From contig JABACO010000016.1 in the NCBI GenBank assembly GCA_013339895.1, forward strand, positions 2,135,767 to 2,199,766: a stretch of 64,000 nucleotides of DNA, in the 5' to 3' direction. This DNA comes from Ephydatia muelleri (taxonomy: Eukaryota; Porifera; Demospongiae; Spongillida; Spongillidae). This document shows, piece after piece, positions 45,736 to 57,599 of this stretch. Positions within the stretch are counted from its first letter, which is position 1. Each line of letters begins with the position of its first letter. The notes beneath the pieces were generated by a model. That model saw only the letters and a program-made list of their open reading frames with translations. It did not search any database and was not told the DNA's origin. The translations under genes were made by a program, and so were the position numbers.

Positions 45736-46652
45736 TTACACTTGGTATTGTTCAGAAATGTGCGTTATGATGTGGCCAAAAGCGACATATTCTGGTAGAT
45801 ACGTGTCAAACAGCTGAGAGTTCATAGTCTTCTCCTCTCTCATCATTCTTTTACACGAACTCCACATCCCTTCCACACCTTGAGTGTGGGCACCAGTGAC
45901 AGGATCGACAAAGTGGAGAGAGTGGTTCACAGTCCAGTGCACAACTACAACGGTTGCGGACAGTTGGTTGTATGCAGCCCATTCGTCGCTGTATACAATG
46001 GTCCCGGGCCTTACATTTGTAGCAGTTATAAGGAGCAATATTGCAGCATCACGACGAGGGACCTCCACCATAAAACAATCTCCGCTCCCTCTCTCCATGC
46101 CACCGAACACCCGATGGCCATCTACAACTCTTCCTCGGTTATACTTCCTTCTTCCAAATTTGCTCTCATCTATCTCCACCTCTTTACCAGGGCCACCAAT
46201 AACCATCGGATGATCGAGGAAGTACTGGATGCATACATCGCGTACAAAATTATAGTTAGTCAACTGCGGTAGCAGAGCTTATCTGTATTGTTTGAGCATG
46301 TGCAATACCTTTAAGTGTCCAAAATTTGGTTATTGGGTACTGACCTGTAGCTCATCCTGTGCTTGCCAACTGGAGTCTTGGTTGACCACAGGTGTAACAG
46401 CCTTAGAATGACTTGGATCTCCAAATGACTGCCTACATAAATACAACAGCATCCTATTATGTTCGAAACAGTAAGACCAAGCAATTTACCTTCAAAATAA
46501 GTTCCTCGTCTTAGTGTGATCTCCTTCCTGCAATTTTTGCGCGGACATTGCCAACCCATCTTCTCCAGACTATCCTTCCTCTTTACAAGGTACATCGAGG
46601 TTCCACAGTGCACAATTTGCTTGATGGTAGAAGCTTCATTGTTTGACACCAC
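45736..46652 (-). CDS. Merlin/ISXO2-like transposase with intact DDE core, probably intron-containing
   Basis: The last exon (about 46253 to 45736) reads TNYNFVRDVCIQYFLDHP, VEIDESKFGRRKYNRGR (first Asp), DGHRVFGGMERGSGDCFMVE, VYSDEWAAYNQL (second Asp), NHSLHFVDPVTGAHTQGVEG and MWSSCKRMMREEK (Glu), ending SEQYQV. An upstream segment (46652-46489) gives HCGTSMYLVKRKDS, WQCPRKNCRKEITLRRGTYF, the family's N-terminal zinc ribbon, with a donor-like GTAAAT. A middle piece (46435-46343) gives SHLEIQVILRLLHLWSTKTP. The middle-to-last junction does not keep phase with consensus sites and there is no convincing ATG upstream, so the 5' part may be decayed. It could be a Merlin transposon gene or a host-retained copy; I found no terminal repeats. 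It is clearly diverged from the copy at 33173-33609. Confidence 0.65.
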
Positions 46653-46689
46653 CGTATTGATGATGCCGGATCCACGAGCTCACGACTTC

Positions 46690-47718
46690 TCACTATGGTG
46701 AAAGAGCACAACCTGTCAATTGCACCTCAGAATGTTATTCCCCCAGAACAAAAAATGTAATTGTACCGCTATGATCCAATACATTTGCACACAACTTCTA
46801 GTATACTACCCAATCAATATGGCAAGCCATCTATTCTACAATTTGTAAGTACCTTCTGTCTTCGTTAGTTTCCTGCTTTTAGTTTGCCGACAAAAATTAT
46901 TTCGTCGTGTACATAGCGCTTCGAAGTTAAATGGTCCTTCCCAAGGTAGCCGCTTTCGACGCTACAAGATACAACCTTAAGCCCTGTGATTGGGGCAATA
47001 AATAGAACAAAAGTTCTTTTTCATTGTATGGCTTGTAAAATGGCGAAGGAAGTTGTCGTGTAGCCTCAGGTCGGTGGTTGTGTCAAGGCTCGTTGCTAGG
47101 GCATTACGTTATCATTTCAATATTACGGTGGAAGCATAATTTCAATGACCGCAAACGGCCGTGGATTGTACAGAAGAGTTCCGCATTAGTGGTTTTCCTT
47201 TTCGGTGCTCACCAAAAATAACTCACTTCTACAATAGTCGGGATGTCTTCGTGTGGTTACCTATTCGGGTATGGAAAGTCTCTCAAAGGAATGACGTAGC
47301 TGACTCCGTGAAGCTGTTTTAGGAACATTTGAAGTGTGGCATTTGTATTTGGTGATGTATCGTACAAAGGGTCAACTTTAAAGTACTGTAGCTACAGTAT
47401 TAGAAACAGATAAGAATCCTATTTAATTATGTATACATGTACTTGTAAGAATTTGTGGGTGCTATGTAAACTTCCCACATCATCCAGGCAAAGGTCATAC
47501 AGATGAAGTAGGACGGAGTACTGATGCAAATGCGGGTTAAATATATACACCAACATCTTCATGTGAGTCATAATCACTCGACTTCATGCCATCGATCTGT
47601 TCATTGATGAGTGATGAGAGCTGCATCATGGCCATCTATATTTGGTGCTACTGGCCATTGATAACAGTGCTTAGACAGAAACCATTTTATAGGATGGAGC
47701 GCACTAGAAAGACAGGTG
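46690..47718. other. No gene recognised
   Basis: AT-rich spacer up to the Gypsy element; short frames only. Confidence 0.4.
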
Positions 47719-47723
47719 CATGT

Positions 47724-47860
47724 TGTTATGTGTATGATATGTCATGATTTGGGGGTGGGGGTGATGGTCACATGTATCATGGGTTGTATTCAGTGTTGGG
47801 CATCAGAGTTCTCAGATTGTAGTCAATTGGCACTTTCCTTAGATTATACCTAGCGTAACA
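47724..47860 (+). repeat. Left LTR of the Gypsy element
   Basis: 137 bp. Shares tgtgtatgat, gtcatgatttgggg, gggcat(c/t)agagttctcaga and tatacctagc with the right LTR, with several indels, so the insertion is old. Confidence 0.8.
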
Positions 47861-47875
47861 TGGTGTCAGAAGTGG
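47861..47875 (+). promoter_or_regulatory. Primer-binding site of the Gypsy element
   Basis: TGGTGTCAGAAGTGG directly follows the left LTR. This word is common as a tRNA primer-binding site in Gypsy elements; I believe a leucine tRNA is the usual partner. Confidence 0.6.
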
Positions 47876-47905
47876 TCTTTATAAAACCTAAGAGTAAAAA
47901 GGGCC

Positions 47906-48830
47906 ATGGAAAAATATTTAGTTCCCAAGCCAATTGGCGAAGGAGAACTGAGCGAACAGTGAATTCAGTTCAAAAGAGAGTTTGACCAGTTTCTGACAGC
48001 AATTGGAAAAGCAGGTGCAGATGGTCCAGGGAAATTGGCTATTTTTATGAGGGTGAATGGTCAGAGAATGAATGATGTGGTAGACTAGATCGTGTTTTCC
48101 AATGGTGAGGACAAAACTGATTTTAGTGTGGTTGTAACGAAGTTGGATGCCATTTGTACACGGTGCAGTAGTAAGCATGTCACAAGAGGATCGGTTTTTC
48201 CAACTCATACAGTCTGCAAAAATAATTGATCAGTTTGTCACAGAGCTCAGAAAAAGGTGAGTTTGGAACACTTAAAGATGATTTGATGTTGCATGTCCTC
48301 ATCCAAGGTTTAATTTGGATAGTGAACACATGAGGCAATGCTTATTTGAGACAGACAAGCTGGAGTTGGCTAAAGCGATTCAGATGTGCCAGGGGATAGA
48401 AGCAACAGCAGCTGATCTACAGACATGGAGCAAAGGAAAGAACAGCAGTCCCAAGGTGGTCGAAAGAACAGCAGTCCCAAGGTGGTCGAAAGAACAGCAG
48501 TCCCAAGGTGGTCGAAAGAACAGCAGTCCCAAGGTGGTCGAAAGAACAGCAGTCCCAAGGTGGTCGAAAGAACAGTAGTCCCAAGGTGGTCGAAAGAACA
48601 GCAGTCCCAAGGTGGTCGAAAGAACAGCAGTCCCAAGGTGGTCGAAAGAACAGCAGTCCCAAGGTGGTCGAAAGGACAGCAGTCCCAAGGTGGTCGAAAG
48701 GACAGCAGTCCCAAGGTGGTCGAAAGGACAGTAGTCCCAAGGTGGTCGAAAGAACAGCAGTCCCAAGGTGGTCGCCACCGTGAAGGGAATGGCCCAGGAG
48801 AATGAAAATGGTGAGGGCGTGGTGCTGGCG
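47906..48830 (+). pseudogene. Gypsy Gag remnant with an expanded 26-bp repeat
   Basis: Words include KYLVPKPIGEGELSEQ, FKREFDQFLTAIGKAGADG, LKDDLMLHVLIQG, and LFETDKLELAKAIQMCQGIE (the typical end of Gypsy capsid). A repeat array then fills the place where the zinc knuckle should be. Several stops. Confidence 0.65.
48441..48774. repeat. 26-bp minisatellite inside Gag
   Basis: About 13 tandem copies of a 26-bp unit (agcagtcccaaggtggtcga plus six bases). Variation is limited to a/g at two positions. As 26 is not a multiple of three, each frame reads through all three phases (SPKVVER, VPRWSKE, QSQGGRK). Confidence 0.9.
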
Positions 48831-49139
48831 ACATGATCACAAAAGAATATTTGATGGGACTGGAGGAGCAGTGGGCTCGAGGACACAGAAATTATTGGGC
48901 AGCTATCATATCGGGACTACCTCAAGCTGGGAAAAACACATTTAGACCACAACAGGGTAACACTGACCATGTACGGTGGCACTGTGCAGAGATCAATGGG
49001 AATGTGTTTCGTGCTTGAAGCTGCAGTTTGAAGTTCTCAACACAAGGCACATTCACTGCTGTCCTTAGACACCTGTCTGGAGTTGGGGCTACATAACTAC
49101 GACACTGAGGAGGTATGAATAGTCAAGTCAAGCACTCAC

Positions 49140-49261
49140 CCATTCCAGAATATGTGAGGAGTACCGAGATCTGTTCAGTGGTATTGGTTGTTTGCCCGGA
49201 GAGTATGATATAGAATTGGACAACTCCATACCACATATCAAGAAACTAGTGGACACGGGGA
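49140..49261 (+). pseudogene. Gypsy Pol, segment just upstream of RT
   Basis: The words RICEEYRDLFSGIGCLPGEY then DIELDNSIPHIKK match the linker immediately before the Gypsy RT domain. Coding homology stops here and resumes at 53336. Confidence 0.65.
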
Positions 49262-51777
49262 ATTGCGGTATGTACACTCGTGCGCAAATCGCTGAATAGG
49301 AGATTGAATGGAAAAATGAATAGATTCCTATACTGCGCGTGACACTTGCAGAATGAAAGAAATGTGACTTTTGTTACATAAGATATAGGACTTGAGGGTA
49401 AATATCATAATTTTTTCAGAATTTTCAGGACCTTTGCCTTACTTCCTTATATATTTTTATGTTTTGCATTACCCTCATTGTATCTAATATGTTATTATCA
49501 GATTCCACTTTGCCTAGCAACTCAACAATATAAGTAGGCAGATTTGTGACTAGGGTCCCATAAGATATGGCCTATGACCATAATCATGAATTTGTCTAAT
49601 TATTCTCAGACTTCCTGTGAATTTTTTATCCACCAATTCTACAATATTAGGGAACCGTATGGTGACGTCAGCTTGTCATCACGTGCAACTGACCCACGCA
49701 GTATATAATGGCAGTGACAATTTGAAGCACAATAGTTTGCGTGACATCAGGTTCCAATAGCATTCTGTCGTATTCCAAACTGCACAGAGATGTCCGTTAG
49801 CTTGATCGTGCATAGCGGTGACAGCTGTGATGGCAAACCTAAGCCTATCAGAGAAAACAAAAGGACTTATAGTGATGGACAGCGATAATCTAGAGGACAC
49901 ACCATCAACTCACCAGTCTGAGAGCGTGGTAACCATTTCCCTCTTGTGTTTTAATATTGTTGTGACTAAGCTTTGCTTTGACGACATTTAACTTCATGTA
50001 CGTGCCACCTCGGAAGGAAGCATTAACACAGAAGCAGTATCTAAAGCCTGCCCCATGTCTGTAAGGAGGACAATACATGTAGTAAGTTTCGCATGCACTT
50101 CTTAACTTCTGTTAACTAGTTTGTGTGTATGCTTGATGACCTACTAATGCCTGTGCGTGCGTTGGTGTATGTGGATAGTGCACAAGCAGGGATATACATA
50201 GCTATCATAGATGTATAAGCCATGTTATTTTCAGAAGGGATTTGGTCAGCAGCCTAATTGGCACTGGTGCAGTTTATCATGATTGTATACTTGTTCAATT
50301 TATTCTACTTTTGGTGCTGTGAAAACTGCAAGCAGGAAGAGCTCCAGTATCAGATAGATATCAAAGGCTTCTCTTGACACCAGGTCAATAGGTGGGTTGT
50401 GTCATAGACACGTAATGACCTGATCACCTCGATTGGGGGGGGGGGGGGGAACTTCAGGATGTACAGGTGGCATCTCAACTACACCATGGTCAAACTGTAA
50501 GCCTGGTCCCATGTTTTAGAGAGCAGAGAGGCTAGGCGCTTATATATAGCTTGTTGTGGCTTGAGGGCCACCCATGCATAAGAGAATAGTGGTGCGAAGA
50601 TGTGTGATTCACTTCAGGGATACATTGTCTCTTTGTATCTTCTTCATTTTCGTACGGTAGCATGTAGATAATTGGGGTTTGTGATTCAATGGGGCATGAA
50701 GATTTAATACCTTAACATATGTATGTGTGTGCATACATATGCATGCATATGCTCATCAGTACAAAAGCTATTATCAACAGAGGTCAGCATGCGCATTCTT
50801 TGAAACCTGTACAGATTGCTGCACCCACTCCTCATGGTCTGTTCACCATGCTATATTGGTACATGCAGTGTGTAGAGAGGTGGATTGTTATTTTCTTTTG
50901 TTTATCATTCGTCCATCCGTGTGTGCCTTTAGGTTGCTGCGTATGTGGTGTCTGAGTATGTGTACTTACTACCACTATGTTAACTAACCATTGTAAGCCA
51001 TAATTGCAGTCAGACAATGCCTACCCAGCTACTTGTACATTACCTTCTCATAGCTGGCCTGGAGCTCTGTTATCTGGAGAGCTCCAGATCACAACTGCCA
51101 GGGAGAGGTGTCACAAAGACACTAGGGGATCTGTGATATACTTTGTGGTGGCCATTCTGGCGGAGGTTTTCTCTCAAGTTCTTCAATCAGGTGGGCTAGT
51201 GAGATAAGAACAACATCTGTATACTGCTAAGCCACGCACTTGCATGAAAATTTGAAGCTCGGTACAGGTATCATTTCATGTAGACACCAATAAATGTAAG
51301 TAATAATTAACCTCAAAATGTAGAGAAATGTCATCGATCCTCTACACATTAGTCTGTTTCTCTACCATTTATGCCCCTACCTCCTCCTCCTCCCCAACCT
51401 CCTATATGCTCAGCTGTTCAACCCTTGCATCAAGAATTGTCCTCCTCCAAAGACCTTGAGTAGAAGCTGGCGTCATGCCGTATGTGTTGGCAGTTATGCC
51501 TTATGTGTTGGCAGTGGCTGTAATTGCAATACAACTCTATGCAGCAATTTATGTACATTATCAGACAGACCCTTTTTATGTTCTTTTTGCATGATATATG
51601 ACTATGTTTGTGTGCGACTGAAGGAATTGCGCAGCACATTCATGGACATCTTGTATTTTTCACCAGTGTACCACGTGCTGTCTTAGGATGAAAGTCCCCT
51701 GCATGTCTGAGCCATTGGACTGATGTTTGGCCTGCCATTGATCATTGAGTAATAAAGAAATAAAGAATGCATTCATG

Positions 51778-51975
51778 CACACACACACACGCACACGCCA
51801 TGTGCACACACACACACATGCACACACACACACATACACACACACAGACCCACACACAGACCCACACACGGCATACACACATAACATAACACAGACACAT
51901 GCACACACACACACACATACAGATACTTACAGACTCACGCATGTGCACAGACATGCACACACACAGACACACATA
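51778..51975. repeat. CA-rich simple repeat
   Basis: Imperfect CACACA tract with ATGCACAC and GACCCACACA variants. Confidence 0.85.
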
Positions 51976-52749
51976 CACTGTTATGCATGTGGGAAAAAAA
52001 GTAGTGCTCACACATTTTCTCTCACTGAATGCGTTCTCTGCACATTCATTTTTGATCTATACATTGAATAGCTCATGAGACCACGAGATGTAGGTACATG
52101 TAGCAGCAACGTGTACACTGTAGTGTCATAGGACTGGTCCTTTATGCGTACATTGGGTGACAATAAAGAACAAGTCATAAGGATATGCCTGAGGCTTTGT
52201 TTTTGCTCCATGGAACGATTAGTATTGCTCTATAACCAATCAACACCAAATATTTTTTGTTTAACTAAAGTAGAGTTGTCCAAAATCAACTAAATGAGGC
52301 AGCAGAGGAATGTTAGGTAGCTGGAAGGAGGGTTTCAACAATATGAACTGAAGCCGTAATTAGTATGATCGTCTTGTTGAAGTTTTACTCGCAGAAATTC
52401 ACTGCCTGTTTGAGGAAAAACAATTGCGATCGCATAGTTTAAAATGGAGAATGGGTGGAACAAATCAGTTATCAAAATTTGTTGTAGATTGGGATATGGA
52501 AAAGGTACCTAACGTATGTTTTTCCAAGATTTCAATATTCTAGAAGTCTGAAATGTCCTCTACACATTGCTTCTTATGTACTGAAAATCGGAGTATGAGT
52601 CATGTAGTTGTAAGGCTCTGAATTTTTTACATTTCAAAGCAAGCGTTACATTTGATCCCCGTACAGTGCGCGAATTGAGCGGGAAATGTTTCTTAACTTT
52701 GCACAGCTGACAAATTAACGAACAGGGCATATCAATAGTGACAGGACCC

Positions 52750-52940
<191 letters not shown>

Positions 52941-53335
52941 GAATTTGAACCGATTAGAACACTCCTACCTGAAGATGTGGCAGGTTTGAACTCTATGGGT
53001 ATCGAACCTCGTAACGTCGGTACTGTGCTTGTGCAAGTCACTAAAATATATTTTCAGATAGAGATGTGGTGTAGTATGAAGTATTGAAAACAGGAAGTCG
53101 ATGTTTTTAACCGTTGCAGTTATAGCAATGCAAACGTGATGCATTTTTATAATTATGAAGTTTTTGTCTTGATTTCGTTATGATTGTTTGATTGTAATGC
53201 AATACAAATTACAAGATATATTCAGACCAATTTGTACTATTTTAAAAGGTCATTAGAAATTCAATTGGAAATAAAACGCAAGATGACTGCGGATGTATGG
53301 GCTAAATCTTGATACTGATTGTGACCTTTCTAAAA

Positions 53336-54540
53336 CAGACTACGGAAAGTCCTACATATGATGAAAGCAGCAGTTGGAGAGAAAATAAGGTCATTGGTAC
53401 AGTGTGGAGTACTTGCACGAGTAATGACACGGACTGAGTGGATCAGCTATGTAACTGTCGTCTAGAAGGCTAACAAGAAACAAGCACGAGTATGCATTGA
53501 CACTTGTGATTTAAACAAGCGGAATCATTTTAATATGCCGACCCTTGATGAAGTTTTTCCAAAGCTGAAAGTTGTCAAGATCTTCAGTTTGTTGGACCCC
53601 AAAGATGGATTCCTTCACATCAAGCTAAGAGGACTCGTGGACTACCTAACAGAATTTTTTTTTATATGTCCACTACAGCACATGTCGACTGACTATTGCA
53701 TGGGAAGGGAGAAAGTATGACAAACCCCCAGCTAGAGGCAAATAATTGAAATTCATGGGCCATAAATTGTGGCCTCCTCTCCCCCCATCACTCTGAACCA
53801 CCACTGGAGTCCCATGTCATGCAAACTGTTCTTTTGCTGCACTAATCGAGCAGAGTCGACAGTGTAAATAGATTGAAGAGATGTGCTCAGATTCTTACCT
53901 GACACTGCTAGAATGGCGAAACACTCCAACTGCTGGCATGGGGTCAAGCCCAAGCCTGAGACTATTTTCAAGGAGAACGCGGGGAGGCCTCCTGACTAGT
54001 CCGGAGAGACTCTTGTCTGAGATACAGGGAGATATGTGGGCACGTAAAATTAGGAAGCAGCAAGCCAGACAAAAACCACCTCGAGTGCACTTGGAACCTC
54101 TATGGGTGGGTCAGCCAGTGTTGGTGCAGGATTGGCTTTCAAATAAAACCCAATGGACTCGGGGAAGGCGTGTGGGCCAACTTCCTGACCGATCCTATAT
54201 AGTGGAGGTGGATGGTCAAATCCTCAAATGAAGAAATAGAGTGTTACTCAGACCCACCAGTCGCCTACCAGACAGGGTGTTGGATCAACAAGGAGTTACC
54301 AGACCCGAAAGTGCCCACTCCGCCTGTGGAGGTGAAAACTGCACCAGTCATTGAGTCAAGTGTGGAACCAGTCATCGAATGAACTGTCCATGCTTCTATT
54401 ACTGAGGAGCAGCATCTGGAAGAGTCCCCAGTGAATCAGGACCTGAGGGTACCACCTCCTGCACCAAGAGATCGCCACTACCCCAGCAGTAAAGAGGGAT
54501 GTGCAAACGCGAACGAACTGTGCGAGAGCCCGCTCTGATC
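53336..54540 (+). pseudogene. Gypsy Pol remnants: RT start fused to the integrase C-terminus
   Basis: RKVLHMMKAAVGEKIRSLVQ, VCIDTCDLNKRNHFNMPTLD and KIFSLLDPKDGFLHIKL are the first RT motifs. After a deletion near 53700-53870 come LLEWRNTPTAGMGSSPS and LFSRRTRGGLLTS, then the C-terminal GRRVGQLPDRSYIVEVDGQI, the end of a Gypsy integrase region. The RT catalytic YxDD motif, RNase H and integrase core are absent. Confidence 0.7.
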
Positions 54541-54576
54541 AAAGACTTTGTGAAAAACAGTTAACGAGGAGGGGGA

Positions 54577-54689
54577 TGTTTTGTGTATGATGTCATGATT
54601 TGGGGGGGGGGGGCTACAGTCATATCGTGGGTTGTGGGCATTAGAGTTCTCAGATCGTAGTCAATCGGGCATTTATACCTAGCCTAACA
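54577..54689 (+). repeat. Right LTR of the Gypsy element
   Basis: 113 bp, preceded by the polypurine tract at about 54566-54576, ending ctagcctaaca and followed by the catgt target duplication. Confidence 0.8.
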
Positions 54690-54694
54690 CATGT

Positions 54695-55881
54695 CAGGGC
54701 TGCCAACCTGCCATAATAAAAAACCTTGAGATTTATAAAATGGTCCGTATATTGAGAACACATGCTCTGTACCCTCGCTGTTTCCATCTATATAGTTACC
54801 ACCAATTTACATTGCATCATTAAAGTTCCTCTACAATTGCCAAATATAATAATGCATAATTTTTATTATAATATAATACAATACAGAGATATGCTGTTTC
54901 AAACAAATTTAATACTGTAAATGCAATGATAAATGAACTACACTATATATAGCTATGGATTTTTCATTTTGTGCTCATCATTGTATTGTTTTGTTGCTTT
55001 CTTTGCAGATTTCAACAGTTCAACGGAAGGTTCCCATGCAGCAGGATCACATCTATTTGCAAGTTTGACTTGAACTATTGATGACAGTGTATCATTAGGA
55101 TTTAAAGAGTTTCTTGATGGAGTTTTGTTGGCTATTTGGCTGTCTGGGAAAATATTGCGAAACAATGGTCTCAGATCATCAGCAACGGAGAATGGTATTA
55201 TGGACTAAAAAAATTGTCATCTTCACTTCTGCTCGAGTAACCTTAGGATAAAGGTATTAGCAGTAGTTACGTGTACACCAGTTTTTGCATCTTACCTTCT
55301 GTGTAAGTGGATCAACGGATGGAAATGAAAGCTTAGGCTGAGACAATGCTTCATTTGCTAATGTTTGATGAATTTGAGAACTAATGTGATATTTCACGTC
55401 ACGCACTCCCTGGTACTGACAGGATACTCTCCTAGAGCATACAGTACATGAAAAGGAATGGATAACTCCAGGTAGCGCAACGATGAATGGCCAGGTCTTT
55501 GTCCACTCCTTTGAAATTTGCTCTTGTACTTCATCTTGCGCTTTTTTGCACTCTTTTTTATGGACCAGGCTGGCTCTCTAGCTCACTATCAGAATCGCGA
55601 ATTGATACGCGTACGTTTCGTTTTTCCGCCATAACTGTAGTTTTGTTATTAAAAATAGTTACTAAGCTATCGACCATCGTACGCGTACGGTAAGCGTACG
55701 CCCGTACATTAATTCTGTTACGCGTGTATTTCATGTAGTAGCTATCACAGTCCTTAGTGTCTATGATGTTACTTATGGGTGGCTTTAGAAACCTTGAGAA
55801 TCGGACCACTTCCCTTGAAACCTTGAGATATGATTGAAAACCTTGAGACTCAAGGATTAGCCGGGAGGGTTGGCAGCGCTG
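54695..55881 (-). mobile_element. hAT element with BED finger, internally deleted
   Basis: The ends CAGGGCTGCCAACC (54695) and GGTTGGCAGCGCTG (55881) are hAT-type terminal inverted repeats, reinforced by subterminal AACCTTGAGA words on both sides. ACATGT lies just outside each end, but no perfect 8-bp duplication is left. The left end abuts the target duplication of the Gypsy element with no spacer. Confidence 0.75.
54953..55632 (-). pseudogene. hAT transposase: N-terminal BED finger joined to C-terminal dimerisation end
   Basis: From ATG 55632: MAEKRNVRVSIRDSDSE, a frame break at an A-run, EQISKEWTKTWPFIVALPG, the BED finger (SFSCTVCSRRVSCQYQGVRD, VKYHISSQIHQTL), LSQPKLSFPSVDPLTQK with a donor-like GTAAG, then after a candidate intron of about 80 bp TRAEVKMTIFLVHN, SVADDLRPLFRNIFPDSQIA, and directly the C-terminal SIVQVKLANR, VELLKSAKKATKQYNDEHKM and a stop. 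The whole catalytic middle is absent. Both ends of the protein are much better preserved than in the hAT copy at 41770-44050. Confidence 0.65.
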
Positions 55882-56265
55882 ACATGTATGTGATCACACA
55901 CGCACACTGGACTTGGTAATTGCTGCTTAATAAGGCAGCCATGCATTGGTACTGTTGTGTTGGAAGTCCGGTAGTCGTCCGTAGATCAGTCGGCCCAGAC
56001 AATCCCTGCTAACTATGCCGGTGTATGACATCACGTACGTGATGTCATACTGTAAGCGATGATCATCGTTACGTACATTTGGGTCTGGGTACGAGACTAG
56101 TATATAAGGGTCAGCAGCTAGCTTGAAGTTAAATGGTTAACATAGTTAAATAATAGATCATATGACCTATTATAAATGTGCACTACAATCAAGGTTAACA
56201 TTAGTTTTGCAGGATTTTATGTAAAAGCGCAATGTTCTGATGTACAACTAACCGTTGTTACAATT
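55882..56265. other. Spacer with palindrome and a solitary hairpin-element end
   Basis: Contains the 28-bp palindrome at 56023-56050 and GGGTCTGGGTACGAGACTA near 56085, the same terminus as the element at 413-476. Confidence 0.5.
56023..56050. repeat. Perfect 28-bp palindrome
   Basis: One arm is GTATGACATCACGT and the other is its exact reverse complement, with no loop. It includes ACGTACGT at the centre. Confidence 0.9.
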
Positions 56266-57598
56266 AGGCCACACCAAACTAATCTTTAGTTTCTGGTCCT
56301 CTTCATTATAATTATAGCATGCGGGCGGGCGGGTGATTGGGACTTTAGGACTTTATTAACGGCCCACCACTGACATTGATACATGACATCTACCTTATTT
56401 TAGTACGTTTCAATAGAACACTGATGAGTACTTGGATACATGCTGCGCGAGCAACAGCAGAAGTATGCAGACCCTTGAGAGACAAGCAATGGTGTATGCC
56501 ACGAAACAGTTGTTGTTTTATATTTCTATTCTCTTAGGAAGACTCGTGATACGTTGGGCGCTCATTAGAACTTCAAATACTTGACTGGCCCGGGACAGTA
56601 GTAGTCGTACTTCTATCGCCAATTATAAACTTGATGAATGGCACAAATGCGCTTACACTGTCTTTTATATCAATTTCTAAGTCTATCGCGTCCAAACTGC
56701 ATGTCTTTCGACTTACCCAAATAATAGAACGCCTGTCTGTTCCGTTTCCAAACAGGGTTCAATTGTATTGATATAGAATATTTTCACCATTGGCTTGGCA
56801 TATCTTCCAAGGATATATCGTCTTGTTCAAAGAAACGACACTACAGTTCACTAGGGTCATGCATGCTTTAATATGGACGCCAAGGAGCAATGAATATGAT
56901 AATTCTTATGAATATTATTATAGTCTCAATAAACTTATTTCTGATAAAAGGGATGCGGGCGGGGACCAGAAACTAAAGATTAGTTTGGTGTGGCCTTATT
57001 TTAGTACGTTTCAATAGAACACTGATGAGTACTTGGATACATGCTGCGCGAGCAACAGCAGAAGTATGCAGACCCTTGAGAGACAAGCAATGGTGTATGC
57101 CACGAAACAGTTGTTGTTTTATATTTCTATTCTCTTAGGAAGACTCGTGATACGTTGGGCGCTCATTAGAACTTCAAATACTTGACTGGCCCGGGACAGT
57201 AGTAGTCGTACTTCTATCGCCAATTATAAACTTGATGAATGGCACAATGCGCTTACACTGTCTTTTATATCAATTTCTAAGTCTATCGCGTCCAAACTGC
57301 ATGTCTTTCGACTTACCCAAATAATAGAACGCCTGTCTGTTCCGTTTCCAAACAGGGTTCAATTGTATTGATATAGAATATTTTCACCATTGGCTTGGCA
57401 TATCTTCCAAGGATATATCGTCTTGTTCAAAGAAACGACACTACAGTTCACTAGGGTCATGCATGCTTTAATATGGACGCCAAGGAGCAATGAATATGAT
57501 AATTCTTATGAATATTATTATAGTCTCAATAAACTTATTTCTGATAAAAGGGATGCGGGCGGGGACCAGAAACTAAAGATTAGTTTGGTGTGGCCTTA
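56266..57598. mobile_element. Terminal-inverted-repeat element with a tandem ~600-bp duplication
   Basis: The left end AGGCCACACCAAACTAATCT continues TTAGTTTCTGGTCC (56270-56303) and is repeated inverted twice, at about 56964-56996 and 57564-57597. Between them two copies of about 600 bp (56395-56995 and 56996-57595) are almost identical, differing by a single A in an A-run at about 56647. Each copy contains the same 70-codon frame (starting MAWHIFQGYIVLFKE), with no recognised domain. I regard it as incidental. Confidence 0.8.
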
Positions 57599-57599
57599 C

